From Tabrizicola soli (GTDB lineage: Bacteria; Pseudomonadota; Alphaproteobacteria; Rhodobacterales; Rhodobacteraceae): a DNA stretch of 64,000 nt. The notes below the pieces were generated by a model. That model was given only the letters and a program-made list of their open reading frames with translations. It was not told the origin of the DNA and searched no databases. Location: contig NZ_JAEACP010000009.1 of the NCBI RefSeq assembly GCF_015999335.1, positions 1-64,000 of the forward strand, written 5' to 3'. Of the stretch, positions 44,741 through 53,289 are shown piece after piece; positions within the stretch are counted from its first letter, which is position 1, and each line of letters opens with the position of its first letter. The position numbers and the translations under genes are program-made.

Positions 44741-45748
44741 TTACTGGGCCTGCCAGTCGTACCAGCGTTTCGCGATCTCGTCGCGGTGCTCGGCCCAATA
44801 GGCCATGTCCAGGTCGATCTGGCTGTCGACATGGGCGTCCGGCAGCTCGGCCACCACGGCCGGGTCCATCTCGGCCTTCGAATTCACGTTGATCGGCGCA
44901 TAGCCGGTGGCCGTGGCCAGGCTGGCCTGCCCCGAGGCAGAGGTCGCCTCGGCCAGGAACTTCATCGCCGCTTCCTTGTTCTTCGCGCCCTTCGGCACCA
45001 CGAGGACATCGGCGGCGGTCAGGTTCTGCGCCCAGGACACGCCGACATTGCCGCCTTCCTGCTGGATGGCAAAGACGCGGCCATTCCAGAAACTGCCGAT
45101 CGGCGCCTCGCCCGAGGCGAGCAGCTGCTGCGATTCCGCGCCGCCGCCCCACCAGATGATCTCGGACTTGATCGTGTCCAGCTTGGCGAAGGCCCGGTCG
45201 AGGTCCAGCGGATACAGCGCATCCGCCGCCACGCCATCGGCCAGAAGCGCTGCCTCCAGCACGCCGGGCGCGGACCACTTGTAGAAGCTGCGCTTGCCCG
45301 GAAACTTCGCGGTATCGAACACGTCGGCCCAGCTTGCCGGCTCGCCCGAAAGCGCGTCCTTGTTGTAGCCGATCACGAAGGAATAATAGAAGCTGCCCAC
45401 CGCGTGGTCGGTGACGAAACGCGGGTCGATCGCGGCGCGGTCCACCACGCCGAAGTCGATCGGCTCCAGCAGGCCCATCTGCGCGGCGGCGATGGCGAAG
45501 TCGTATTCGACATCCACCACGTCCCAGTCGACATTGCCGCTGTCGACCATCGCCTTCAGCTTGCCATAGTCGGTCGGCCCGTCCTGCCGCACGTTGATGC
45601 CGGTCTTCTCGGTGAAGGGCGCCGCCCAGGACGCGGCCTGCGCGTCCTGCGTGGTGCCGCCCCAGCTGGTGAACACCATGTCCTGCGCCGAGGCCGTCAG
45701 GGCCATGCCGCCGACAAGGGCCGTTGCTGTCGCAAGTGTCTTGAACAT
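44741..45748 (-). CDS. Extracellular substrate-binding protein, PotD/PotF-type
   Basis: A 335-residue periplasmic protein with a Sec signal (MFKTLATATALVGGMALTASA, cleavage near SAQD). MVFTSWGGTTQDAQAASWAAPFTEKTGINV and WDVVDVEYDFAIAAAQMGLLEPIDF mark it as SBP family 1. Relatives bind polyamines, but members of this branch also take up betaines and organic acids. Gene context suggests a pyridine carboxylate or its N-methyl form. First gene of the transporter operon. Confidence 0.88.
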   Translation of the reverse strand: MFKTLATATALVGGMALTASAQDMVFTSWGGTTQDAQAASWAAPFTEKTGINVRQDGPTDYGKLKAMVDSGNVDWDVVDVEYDFAIAAAQMGLLEPIDFGVVDRAAIDPRFVTDHAVGSFYYSFVIGYNKDALSGEPASWADVFDTAKFPGKRSFYKWSAPGVLEAALLADGVAADALYPLDLDRAFAKLDTIKSEIIWWGGGAESQQLLASGEAPIGSFWNGRVFAIQQEGGNVGVSWAQNLTAADVLVVPKGAKNKEAAMKFLAEATSASGQASLATATGYAPINVNSKAEMDPAVVAELPDAHVDSQIDLDMAYWAEHRDEIAKRWYDWQAQ

Positions 45749-45844
45749 CGTTTTCCTCCCCTATTGTTTCGGTCCGGGACCGTTCCTGTCATCCGCCGCC
45801 GGGGTCCCGCCCCCGTCCCCGGCCTGTCCTCCATCGCGCCAAAT

Positions 45845-45887
45845 TCGTTTGCTTACGAATGATTATTCATTTCCGCCCGCCTGTCAA
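45845..45887 (-). promoter_or_regulatory. Promoter with MarR-type operator 3 (transporter operon)
   Basis: On the minus strand TTGACA (45887-45882) is followed by an AT-rich -10 (ATAATC or TAATCA). The operator TCATTCGTAAGCAAACGA (45862-45845) overlaps it. The start codon of the binding protein is 97 bp downstream. Confidence 0.68.
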
Positions 45888-45899
45888 CGCGCCGCTGTC

Positions 45900-47093
45900 T
45901 CAGCGCCGCGCGACAAGCTCGGGCAGGCGCATCGCGGGCGGGGTGTTGCGGCTGCGCTCGCTGCGCACCACCCCGTCGATGATCGTCATGCCCACACCCG
46001 GCAGGTTGCCCAGCTGCACGGATTCAAGGATGTTCCGGCCCGGCGCGTGCTGGGCCTGGTCCATCAGCACGAAATCGGCGGCGAAGCCGGGCTCCAGCAG
46101 GCCCGCGTCCAGTTCGCGCTGCCGCGCCGTGTTGCCGGTGGCAAAGCAGAAGGCCACCTCGGCCGGCACGTTGCCCAGGCTGGACAGCATCGCCACCATG
46201 CGCAGGATGCCCAGGGGCTGCACGCCGGATCCCGCCGGCCCGTCGGTCCCCAGGATCACCTGGTCCAGCTTGCCCAGCTCGCGCGCGGTGTTGATCGTCA
46301 ACAGCGCCGCGCGTTCGTTGCCGTTGTGGACGATCTCCAGCCCCTTGGTGCAGTTCTCGCACAGGCAGACGATCTGGTCGTCCGGCAGCGCCGAATGGCC
46401 GCCGTTGATATGGCCCACCACATCCGCCCCGGTCTCCAGCACCATGTCGGCGTCGATCAGGCCCGAGCCGGGGATCGACGGCCCGCCGGTGTGGATCGTG
46501 CTCTGGATGCCGTATTTGCGCGCCCAGTCCACCATCTGCCGCGCGGTCTTGCCATCCTTGACCGAACCAAGGCCCACCTCGCCCAGAAGCCGCACCCCCG
46601 CCGCGGCAAGCTCGCGGAAGTCGTCCTCGACCATGCCATGCTCGATCACCGGCGCGCCGCCATGGACCTTGACTCCCGAGGGGCGGAAATTCTCGTACCA
46701 GCGCTGCGCCGCGATCGCCATCGCCTTCAGCCCGACGATGTCCTTCGGCCGCCCCGGCATATGCACCTCGCCGGCCGAGATCATCGTGGTGACGCCGCCG
46801 TGCAGCGAGCTGTCGATCCAGTTCAGCTGCTGCTGGCGCGGCGTGTAGTCGCCGACGACCGGGTGGACATGGCTGTCGATCAGGCCGGGAACCAGCGTCG
46901 CCCCCTTCGCATCGACCACCGTGGTCGCGCCCTCGGTGTCCAGGTCCTTTTCGCGGCCCCAGGCGGCAATCTTGCCGCCGACGGCCACCACGCAATCGCC
47001 CTCGGCAATCGGCGATTCGATCTTGCCCGTCAGCAAAAGACCGATATTCCGGATGACGAGCTTGTCGGGCATGGGAGATACAGACATCTGCAT
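45900..47093 (-). CDS. Enamidase-like amidohydrolase
   Basis: A 397-residue metal-dependent amidohydrolase very like the enamidase of anaerobic nicotinate fermentation. Shared features I recognise: NIG at the N-terminus, DSHVHP (H75, H77 metal ligands), GDYTPRQ, SLHGGVTTMISAGEVHMPGRPKDIVGLKA, RPSGVKVHGGAPV, TGGPSIPGSG, GTDGPAGSGVQPLGILR and SRNTPPA near the end. Enamidase opens 1,4,5,6-tetrahydro-6-oxonicotinate to ammonia and 2-formylglutarate using Fe and Zn. ATG 47093 follows AAAGG; 47087 is also possible. Divergent from the MarR gene, with operator 4 between. Confidence 0.85.
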   Translation of the reverse strand: MQMSVSPMPDKLVIRNIGLLLTGKIESPIAEGDCVVAVGGKIAAWGREKDLDTEGATTVVDAKGATLVPGLIDSHVHPVVGDYTPRQQQLNWIDSSLHGGVTTMISAGEVHMPGRPKDIVGLKAMAIAAQRWYENFRPSGVKVHGGAPVIEHGMVEDDFRELAAAGVRLLGEVGLGSVKDGKTARQMVDWARKYGIQSTIHTGGPSIPGSGLIDADMVLETGADVVGHINGGHSALPDDQIVCLCENCTKGLEIVHNGNERAALLTINTARELGKLDQVILGTDGPAGSGVQPLGILRMVAMLSSLGNVPAEVAFCFATGNTARQRELDAGLLEPGFAADFVLMDQAQHAPGRNILESVQLGNLPGVGMTIIDGVVRSERSRNTPPAMRLPELVARR

Positions 47094-47115
47094 GGTACCT
47101 TTCTTGCGGCTCTTT

Positions 47116-47151
47116 TCATTTGTATGCTAATGGAAGTTCCTGCAAAAGCAA
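47116..47151 (-). promoter_or_regulatory. Promoter with MarR-type operator 4 (enamidase/MarR divergent region)
   Basis: Minus-strand TTGCTT (47151-47146) and TAGCAT (47129-47124) with 16 bp between. The operator TCATTTGTATGCTAATGG (47116-47133) covers the -10. As it also lies upstream of the MarR gene, it can serve for autoregulation. Confidence 0.66.
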
Positions 47152-47239
47152 GTTCGGCCTCGGTCGGCCTGCAAGAAAAACGGGATCAAGTGCCGGGCCG
47201 GGCTGGCGCCGGAAGAACAGTGGCGAAAGGCCGGATGGA

Positions 47240-47698
47240 ATGACGAAAGCCGATGATCAGGTTGCGGCCGTGGATGACGCGCCCGCGGATCCCTATGTCC
47301 TCGATGCGCAGATCGGTTACCTCCTGCGCCTTGCCAACCAGCGCCATGCGCTGATCTTCCAGGAACATGCCATCCTTGACCTGACGCCCACGCAGTTCTC
47401 GGCGATGGTCCGGCTTCTGGACGAAGGCGAATGTTCGCAGAACGAGCTGGGGCGGCGGACGGCGATGGACGTGGCCACGATCAAGGGCGTCGTGGACCGG
47501 CTGCGCGCCAAGGGGCTGGTCAACCTGAAGCCCGACCCGAAGGACAAGCGCCGGACGACCATCTCGCCGGCCGGACCCGAAGCGGAGCTGCGCGACAGGC
47601 TGCACGGGATGGGCCGCACCATCACCGAACAGACCCTCGCCCCCCTGACCCGGAGCGAGCGCGCGACCCTGCTGCGGCTCCTGTCCCGCCTGACCTGA
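47240..47698 (+). CDS. MarR-family regulator, NicR-like
   Basis: A 152-residue MarR protein. YVLDAQIGYLLRLANQRHALIF, LTPTQFSAMVRLLDEGECSQNELGRRTAMDVATIKGVVDRLRAKGLV and DPKDKRRTTISPAG closely follow the pattern of NicR, the MarR-type repressor of nicotinate genes that responds to 6-hydroxynicotinate. ATG 47240 has AAAGGCCGGATGG upstream; the open frame from 47120 has no homologous content. Probably the repressor that binds the five palindromes. It ends in a bidirectional hairpin. Confidence 0.84.
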   Translation: MTKADDQVAAVDDAPADPYVLDAQIGYLLRLANQRHALIFQEHAILDLTPTQFSAMVRLLDEGECSQNELGRRTAMDVATIKGVVDRLRAKGLVNLKPDPKDKRRTTISPAGPEAELRDRLHGMGRTITEQTLAPLTRSERATLLRLLSRLT

Positions 47699-47714
47699 CC
47701 GGCGCCCGGTCAGG
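47694..47714. terminator. Bidirectional hairpin between MarR and MttB-like genes
   Basis: CCTGACCGG (47694-47702) pairs perfectly with CCGGTCAGG (47706-47714), loop CGC. It overlaps the MarR stop and lies between convergent genes. Confidence 0.7.
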
Positions 47715-47728
47715 CCAGGCACTCGCGG

Positions 47729-49285
47729 TCAGATGACCGAGACGGCCCCGGTATAGGCGGCGACGATATGCTCGTCGGCGCGGGCGGTCAGCGCGGCGAT
47801 CTCGCGCTCCTGCTCCTCGCTCAGAAGCCCCTGCTCCGGCGCCGCGGCGATGGCGGCCAGCGCGGCATCGCGCGCCTCGTCAAAGGCGGTGCGGCGGCCC
47901 GATTTCTCGTAATCGTCGCGGCCCTGGCGGCGGAACACCCTGGGCGCAAGCTGGTCGCGGCAGGTGGCGATGGTATGCGCGCTGTCCAGGAAATGCCCGC
48001 CGGTGCGGATCTGCATCAGCTCGTCCCAGTTCAGCGCCTCCTTGTCCAGGCTCGGCTTGCGGACAAAGCGGCGCATCATCGCGCCCACCTCGTTGTCCAG
48101 CACCGCCTGCACCGGGCTGAAGACGGTGGCGCATTCCAGCTGCCCCACCCCGCCCAGGATATCGGCCCCCGCCAGCGCCACGGTCTGCGTCAGCATCGCG
48201 CGCTCGGCCATCGACTGATGGTCCGCGTCCGGCGTGTCCGAGCCCGAGCCGTAGGTATGCGCAACCTGCCCCCAGCCCCGCTTCATCAGCTGGACCGACA
48301 TGTTGGCCGCCTGCAGCGATTCGACGCAGCTTTGCAGCGCGCTGCCCGTGCGCATGTCCAGCGTGAACATCAGCGGCGTGGCGATGACCGGAATCCCCGG
48401 CGACAGGATATGCGCCATCACCGTCATGCCGACGATCTCGGCCGCCGACATGATCGCCATCGACGGCACCGACAGCGGCGCCGTCCCGCCCGAGGACGGC
48501 AGGCTGCAGGCATGCAGCGGGATGCCGTATTCCCCCGCCTTGATGATCACATGCGTGTCCATGTACTTGAATTCCAGCGGCGTGAACGAGCAGGTGATGC
48601 AGCTGGTGATCGGATTGGCGCGCAACTCCGCCTCGCCCCCGGCCGCGATGGCGGCGATCCGCATCAGGTAATCCACGTTCTCCCACTGGTAGGGCTGCAT
48701 CCAGATATGCTTCGGCGTGCGCCCGATCAGCCGGCCGTAGCTGTGGATGTCCGAGGTCACCTCCGGCACGCCATGCACGAAGGGATGGGCGATGAACCCC
48801 ACCTCGTCCAGCGTGTTGGCGACCGCCGCGATCTCCGAGACCGCCGTCAGGTCCATCTTGCGATAGCTGGCGTCGCGCGGATTGACATAGCCATGCGCGC
48901 CGGTGCCGGTGCGCATGATGAACCCGCCATCGGCGCGCGGCAGGTCCATGTCGAACCGCGCCTCCTTGCCCCCCAGCCGCACCGCCTTGGGCGTGGCGGC
49001 CATCGCCTCGCGGATCAGCTCGCGCGGCATCCGGATGCGGTTCGCGTCGCTGCCGGGCTTCGCGCCCGCCGCAAGGAAGCGCTTGTAGGCCTCGGGGTGC
49101 AGGATCGCCACGCCGTAATCGGCCAGCACATCCTCGACCCGCTCCCTCATCCAGGCCACCTCGTCGTCCGAGAGAAAACCGAAGGTCGCGCGCTGGAAGC
49201 CCGGGGGTTCCTGCCGGAAGGCGTTCGCCGGATGGCTGACCCGGACCGTCCGGGCGCGTTTGGGGGTGTTCCTGCTGGCTTCCAT
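47729..49285 (-). CDS. MttB superfamily methyltransferase without pyrrolysine
   Basis: About 518 residues of the trimethylamine methyltransferase superfamily (FGFLSDDEVAWMRERVEDVLADYGVAILHPEAY at the start, GGVGQLECATVFSPVQAVLDNEV near residue 400). No in-frame amber codon interrupts it, so it belongs to the non-pyrrolysine branch. Known members of that branch demethylate glycine betaine, proline betaine or carnitine with a corrinoid protein. No corrinoid protein gene lies in the window. ATG 49285 has a perfect GGGAGG site. It shares the MarR operator with the pyridine-type genes, so an N-methylpyridinium such as trigonelline is a candidate substrate. Confidence 0.84.
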   Translation of the reverse strand: MEASRNTPKRARTVRVSHPANAFRQEPPGFQRATFGFLSDDEVAWMRERVEDVLADYGVAILHPEAYKRFLAAGAKPGSDANRIRMPRELIREAMAATPKAVRLGGKEARFDMDLPRADGGFIMRTGTGAHGYVNPRDASYRKMDLTAVSEIAAVANTLDEVGFIAHPFVHGVPEVTSDIHSYGRLIGRTPKHIWMQPYQWENVDYLMRIAAIAAGGEAELRANPITSCITCSFTPLEFKYMDTHVIIKAGEYGIPLHACSLPSSGGTAPLSVPSMAIMSAAEIVGMTVMAHILSPGIPVIATPLMFTLDMRTGSALQSCVESLQAANMSVQLMKRGWGQVAHTYGSGSDTPDADHQSMAERAMLTQTVALAGADILGGVGQLECATVFSPVQAVLDNEVGAMMRRFVRKPSLDKEALNWDELMQIRTGGHFLDSAHTIATCRDQLAPRVFRRQGRDDYEKSGRRTAFDEARDAALAAIAAAPEQGLLSEEQEREIAALTARADEHIVAAYTGAVSVI

Positions 49286-49362
49286 GACTGCCTCCCTGCA
49301 AAAAGGATTGCCCATGGCACACACCGATTAGGCTGACTGCCTGCCGACTTCAGCTCGCAATA

Positions 49363-49390
49363 ACGCTAGCATACGAATGAGTTTCGTCAA
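49363..49390 (-). promoter_or_regulatory. Promoter with MarR-type operator 5 (MttB-like gene)
   Basis: Minus-strand TTGACG (49390-49385) and TAGCGT (49368-49363) with 16 bp between. The operator TCATTCGTATGCTAGCGT (49380-49363) fills the spacer and -10. The MttB-like start is 78 bp downstream. Confidence 0.66.
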
Positions 49391-49401
49391 CAGGATCTTT
49401 T

Positions 49402-49422
49402 GCCCGGCCCCACCCGCCGGGC
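49402..49422 (-). terminator. Hairpin after the stand-alone receiver gene
   Basis: GCCCGGC (49402-49408) pairs with GCCGGGC (49416-49422), 10 bp past the receiver stop at 49433. No U-tract on the transcribed strand. Confidence 0.45.
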
Positions 49423-49432
49423 CAGGACCGCG

Positions 49433-49834
49433 TCACCGATCCGCCGCCTCTTCGTCAAGGGGCTTCTGCCGCGCGGCGTCCGAGATCGCCTGCCCCAGCT
49501 CCCTTTCAAGGGCCTCCCAGGTATAGGGTTTCGCCACCGTCCTGGCGCCGAACCGCTGGCTTCTTTCCGTCACCCCGTAGCCGGTGGTGAACACGAACGG
49601 GATGCCGCGCCGCCCCAGGGTTTCGGCCACCGGATCGCTCCACTGGCCGCTCAGGTTCATGTCCAGGATCGCCGCGTCCATCTCGGCGACCTTCGCCAGC
49701 TGCAAGGCCTCGTCCAGCGTCGTCGCCGGGCCGACGACGGTCGCCGAGGCGTCGGCGATCATGTCGCACAGCATGGCCAGGATCAGGAATTCGTCCTCCA
49801 CAAGCAGGACGCGCCGGTTGGCAAGAATGCTCAT
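49433..49834 (-). CDS. Stand-alone response-regulator receiver protein
   Basis: About 133 residues, a single receiver domain: VLLVEDEFLILAML (acidic pocket), AAILDMNLSGQ (phospho-acceptor Asp), FTTGYG and VAKPYTWEALE (conserved Lys). There is no output domain. It starts inside the kinase stop (TGATG), so it is co-translated with the HWE kinase and is its likely partner. Confidence 0.86.
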   Translation of the reverse strand: MSILANRRVLLVEDEFLILAMLCDMIADASATVVGPATTLDEALQLAKVAEMDAAILDMNLSGQWSDPVAETLGRRGIPFVFTTGYGVTERSQRFGARTVAKPYTWEALERELGQAISDAARQKPLDEEAADR

Positions 49835-51339
49835 CACTGAACCCTTTCGCAGGTGGCCCTGATCTTGCAGACCAGCCCCTCGGGCCGGAAATCGATATGG
49901 GCGGAGCCGTTCAGGTCGGCCGCCAGGGCCTGCTCGATCATCAGCGTTCCAAAGCCCCGCCGCTTCGGCGGCTTCACCTTCGGCCCGCCGCTCTCTTGCC
50001 AGACGATATCCAGCCCATGCTCCGGAGCAAGGTTCCAGTGCAGCGAAACCGATCCCCGCTCGACGGAAAGCGCCCCGTATTTCAAGGCGTTGGTCTGCAG
50101 CTCGTGCAGCGCCAGCGCGATCGCCAGCGCCTGCTTCGGCGCCAGAAGCAGCGCCGGCCCCTCCATCTGCACGTTTCGCCGGTTGGCCGGATCGCGGGTC
50201 AGCACTTCCCGCACCAGCTCCGGCATCGGCGTGCTTTCCCAGTTGTCCCTGGACAGGATGTCATGCGCCGCCGCCAGAACCCCCAGGCGGCCGATGAAGG
50301 TCGCCACCGACGGGATCGATCTCTCGGACCTGAAGGTCTGGTGCGCGATCGCCTGCACCACCGCCAGCGTGTTCTTCACCCGGTGGTTCAGCTCGGCCAG
50401 CATCAGCTCGCGCTGGCGGGCGATGCCGTCCTGCTCGGTGATGTCGACATTGACGCCGATCATGCCCAGAAAGCGCCCGTCGCAGGCATGCCTCGGCCGC
50501 GCCTCCGTCTGCAGCACCCGCCACTCGCCCGAGGTGCTTGCATACCGTCCCCGCAGCAGCACGGCCTCGTTCGACGCCATTGCCTGCCCCATCCGGGCCA
50601 GCACGTTCCCGACATCCTCGGGGTGGATCGTCGTGCTCCAGTCGAAGACGCCGATCCGCTCCTCCTCCACCCCCCAGAAGTCGCGCGCCGCCTTGTTGAG
50701 ATGTTCGCAATGCCCCTCCGCATTGCTCATCCAGATCATGATCGGGGCCTGGTCGGTCATGTGCCGGAAATGCGCCTCGGACATCCGCAGTTCGGCGAGG
50801 GCGGCCTCGCGCGCCGCTTCGGCCCGCGCGCGCCCGATGCTGAAGCCCAGATGCCGGGCGATGGTGACGGCCAGCGCCTGCGCGTGCTCGTCGAACCGGC
50901 GCCGGGTGCCGTGATAGGTCATGAACTTCCCGATGACCCGGCCTTCCAGCGTCAGGGGCACGAAGCCCAGGCTGACGATGCCTTCGGCCCGGATCGCCTG
51001 CTTGATCCAGTCGGCTTCCCCGGTCTGGCCGATATCCTCGACGAAGATCGGCGGCGGATCCGCCTCTCCCGGCCGCCAGGGCGAATGGCCGGCAAGCTGC
51101 GCGCGATATCGCTCCGACAGGCCGCGCCATGCGACGAACTGCATCCTGCCGGCGGCGTCGAACAGCAGGATCGACGCCCTGTCGCATCCCAGCGTCTTGG
51201 TGATGACGTCCAGCGCCGAGGCATAGACATCTTCCATCGAATGGGCGTGGTAGATCGCGTCGGTGAATTCGTAGAGGGCGCGAAACTCCTCGCCACTTCG
51301 AATCGACCATGGCCTGGCTGAGTCATCTGGTGTGGCCAT
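49834..51339 (-). CDS. GAF-PAS sensor histidine kinase, HWE family
   Basis: About 501 residues. GAF domain (about 20-165), PAS/PAC domain (about 185-310, MIWMSNAEGHCEHLNKAARDFWG, MIGVNVDITEQ) and HWE-type kinase core: H-box LAELNHRVKNTLAVVQAIAHQT, N-box ALHELQTNALKYGAL and WQESGGP. No membrane segment, so a cytoplasmic sensor; the ligand is unknown. ATG at 51339 has GGGGGA upstream. The open frame runs on across the OhrR gene region, where it has no homologous content. Confidence 0.87.
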   Translation of the reverse strand: MATPDDSARPWSIRSGEEFRALYEFTDAIYHAHSMEDVYASALDVITKTLGCDRASILLFDAAGRMQFVAWRGLSERYRAQLAGHSPWRPGEADPPPIFVEDIGQTGEADWIKQAIRAEGIVSLGFVPLTLEGRVIGKFMTYHGTRRRFDEHAQALAVTIARHLGFSIGRARAEAAREAALAELRMSEAHFRHMTDQAPIMIWMSNAEGHCEHLNKAARDFWGVEEERIGVFDWSTTIHPEDVGNVLARMGQAMASNEAVLLRGRYASTSGEWRVLQTEARPRHACDGRFLGMIGVNVDITEQDGIARQRELMLAELNHRVKNTLAVVQAIAHQTFRSERSIPSVATFIGRLGVLAAAHDILSRDNWESTPMPELVREVLTRDPANRRNVQMEGPALLLAPKQALAIALALHELQTNALKYGALSVERGSVSLHWNLAPEHGLDIVWQESGGPKVKPPKRRGFGTLMIEQALAADLNGSAHIDFRPEGLVCKIRATCERVQ

Positions 51340-51505
51340 CGCATCCCCCGAGCCCCGCAAAACTTCGGCTTGCCGGCAATCGGCGAACAACGCCCCGGCG
51401 CGCGCATGGGTTCCCAACCGGCCGGGGTCGGCTGCGCGGTCCGATCTGCCACCCGGCCAGAGAAAGACGCTTGCGCTTCCATCGCCCGCGATGTATGGCA
51501 GGTGC

Positions 51506-51937
51506 ATGACCCTCGCACCCTCGGACATGCTCTGCTTCGCGCTGCATTCCACCGCCCATGCGGTCCATGCCGCCTATGCGCCGCTCCTGCAGCCGCTGGG
51601 GCTGACCTATCCGCAATATCTGGTGCTCTCCGCCCTCGCGGCCCGCGACGGGCAAAGCGTGTCCGAGATCGGCGCCGACCTGCGGCTGGAATCGAACACC
51701 CTGACCCCGCTGCTCAAGCGGATGGAAAGCGCGGGCTGGGTGACGCGGCGGCGCGACAGCCGGGATGAACGCCAGGTCCGCGTCTCGCTGACCGAGGACG
51801 GGCACAACCTCGCCGACCGGACCGCCGGCATCCCGCGCGCCTTCGCCGAACGGACCGGACTCACGCTGGATCAGGTGATCGACCTGCGCGACGTCCTGGC
51901 CGTGCTGCGCGACCGGCTGAAGCCGGCAAAGCCTTGA
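51506..51937 (+). CDS. ohrR: OhrR-type MarR regulator (organic hydroperoxide sensing)
   Basis: A 143-residue MarR protein with the OhrR pattern [36 protein letters not shown], including Cys10 in the position of the peroxide-reactive cysteine, and [34 protein letters not shown] at 51506 follows GGCAGG. No ohr peroxidase gene lies beside it; the target may be elsewhere. The 166-bp gap to the divergent kinase gene holds its promoter. Confidence 0.82.
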   Translation: MTLAPSDMLCFALHSTAHAVHAAYAPLLQPLGLTYPQYLVLSALAARDGQSVSEIGADLRLESNTLTPLLKRMESAGWVTRRRDSRDERQVRVSLTEDGHNLADRTAGIPRAFAERTGLTLDQVIDLRDVLAVLRDRLKPAKP

Positions 51938-52008
51938 CAATCGGTAAACGGCGACAGCCAACCCGTTGATATTGCGGGGACTTGGCCCATGCCCGCGCGT
52001 GGCCAGAC

Positions 52009-52176
52009 TCAGGCCGTCTTCCCCCGCTCGATCCGCAGGAACTGCACCAGCCGCCCCCCGGCCGAGCCCGGACGCGCCACCTTCCAGGTCTCCCTCGGCG
52101 TCCTTGCCAGCCGCAGGAAATGCTTCACCCTGCCGCCCTTGCTGGATTTCCGATGATCCGCCAGATGCCGTGCCAT
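52009..52176 (-). CDS. Small basic hypothetical protein
   Basis: 55 residues, starting MARHLADHRKSSKGGRVKHF and ending VQFLRIERGKTA, rich in Arg and Lys. ATG at 52176 has GGAGAG at good distance, and it follows queG by 29 bp in the same direction. I do not recognise the family; a nucleic-acid or ribosome contact is only a guess from charge. The 71 bp beyond it hold nothing clear. Confidence 0.5.
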   Translation of the reverse strand: MARHLADHRKSSKGGRVKHFLRLARTPRETWKVARPGSAGGRLVQFLRIERGKTA

Positions 52177-52205
52177 GGTCCGCTCTCCTCCAGATTGCCG
52201 CCAGC

Positions 52206-53288
52206 CTAGCACGATTCGCCCGGCGTCCCCACCCCGCTGTCCTGCACCTGCGAAAGCCTGCCCAGCGCCCAGGCCGCCGCCTCGGCCACCACCGGGTCCT
52301 CGTCGGAAAGCCGCGCCCGCGCCACCGGGACCAGCGCCGCCAGACCCGAATTTCCCACCGCATACAGCACGTTGCGCACGAACCGCCCCCGCCCGATCCG
52401 CTTGACCGGAGAGCCCGAGAACCGCTCGCGAAACCCCGCATCGTCCAGCGCGGCCAGCTCCGCCAGCTCCGGCAGGCCGACCCGTGGCTGATACCCCATC
52501 TCCTTCGCCGCGACGGCGAACTTGTTCCAGGGGCAGACCGCCAGGCAATCGTCGCAACCATAGATCCGGTTGCCCATCAGCCCGCGCAGCTCGAGGTCCA
52601 CCGGACCCTTGTGCTCGATCGTCAGATAGGAAATGCAGCGCCGCGCATCCAGCTGCCAGGGCGCGGGAAAGGCGCGGGTCGGGCACGCGTCCAGGCAGGC
52701 GGTGCAGCGCCCGCAATGGCCGACCTCGGGCGCGTCCGGGGCGAATTCCAGCGTGGTGAAGATCGCCCCCAGGAAGACCCAGCTGCCCAGGTCGCGGCCC
52801 AACAGGTTGGTGTGCTTGCCCTGCCAGCCCAGCCCCGCCGCCTGCGCCAGCGGCTTCTCCATCACCGGGGCCGTGTCGGTGAAGACCTTGATCTCGCAGT
52901 CCAGCGCAGATCGGGCGGCCCGCTCGATTATCCAGCGCCCCAGCCGCTTCAGCCGCCGCTTCAAGAGGTCGTGGTAGTCCTTCCCCTGCGCATAGACCGA
53001 GACCACCCCCCGGTCCTTCTGCGCCAGCCCCGCCATCGGATCGGCCTCCGGCGTATAGGCCTCGGCCAGCATGATCACCGTCCGCGCCTCCGGCCACAGC
53101 GCCGCGGCCGCGCCGCGCCAGGCCTCGCGCTCCTCCATCCAGCCCATCTGCCCGTGCCGCCCCGCCGCGAGATAGGCCCGCAGCCGCCCCGCCGCCTCGG
53201 GCACCGCATCCGGCCGGCAGAACCCGGCCTTCACGAACCCCTCCTCCAGGGCCCGCGCCACCAGCTCGTCTTTCGAAAGCCCTTTCAT
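52206..53288 (-). CDS. queG: Epoxyqueuosine reductase
   Basis: A 360-residue cobalamin- and Fe-S-dependent enzyme that makes queuosine from epoxyqueuosine in tRNA. Two [4Fe-4S] motifs: [16 protein letters not shown] and [29 protein letters not shown] lies between and a HEAT-like C-terminus follows. The ATG is directly preceded by element copy 2 and its GGGCAAAG leader. Confidence 0.94.
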   Translation of the reverse strand: MKGLSKDELVARALEEGFVKAGFCRPDAVPEAAGRLRAYLAAGRHGQMGWMEEREAWRGAAAALWPEARTVIMLAEAYTPEADPMAGLAQKDRGVVSVYAQGKDYHDLLKRRLKRLGRWIIERAARSALDCEIKVFTDTAPVMEKPLAQAAGLGWQGKHTNLLGRDLGSWVFLGAIFTTLEFAPDAPEVGHCGRCTACLDACPTRAFPAPWQLDARRCISYLTIEHKGPVDLELRGLMGNRIYGCDDCLAVCPWNKFAVAAKEMGYQPRVGLPELAELAALDDAGFRERFSGSPVKRIGRGRFVRNVLYAVGNSGLAALVPVARARLSDEDPVVAEAAAWALGRLSQVQDSGVGTPGESC

Positions 53289-53289
53289 C

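Noticed and set aside
47729-49285. Pyrrolysine-containing trimethylamine methyltransferase
   Set aside because: There is no in-frame amber codon and no pyl genes nearby; it is a non-pyrrolysine family member.
49286-49432. U-tract-backed intrinsic terminator at 49402-49422
   Set aside because: The T-run lies before the hairpin on the plus strand; on the transcribed minus strand it reads as A residues, so it is kept only as a hairpin of uncertain effect.
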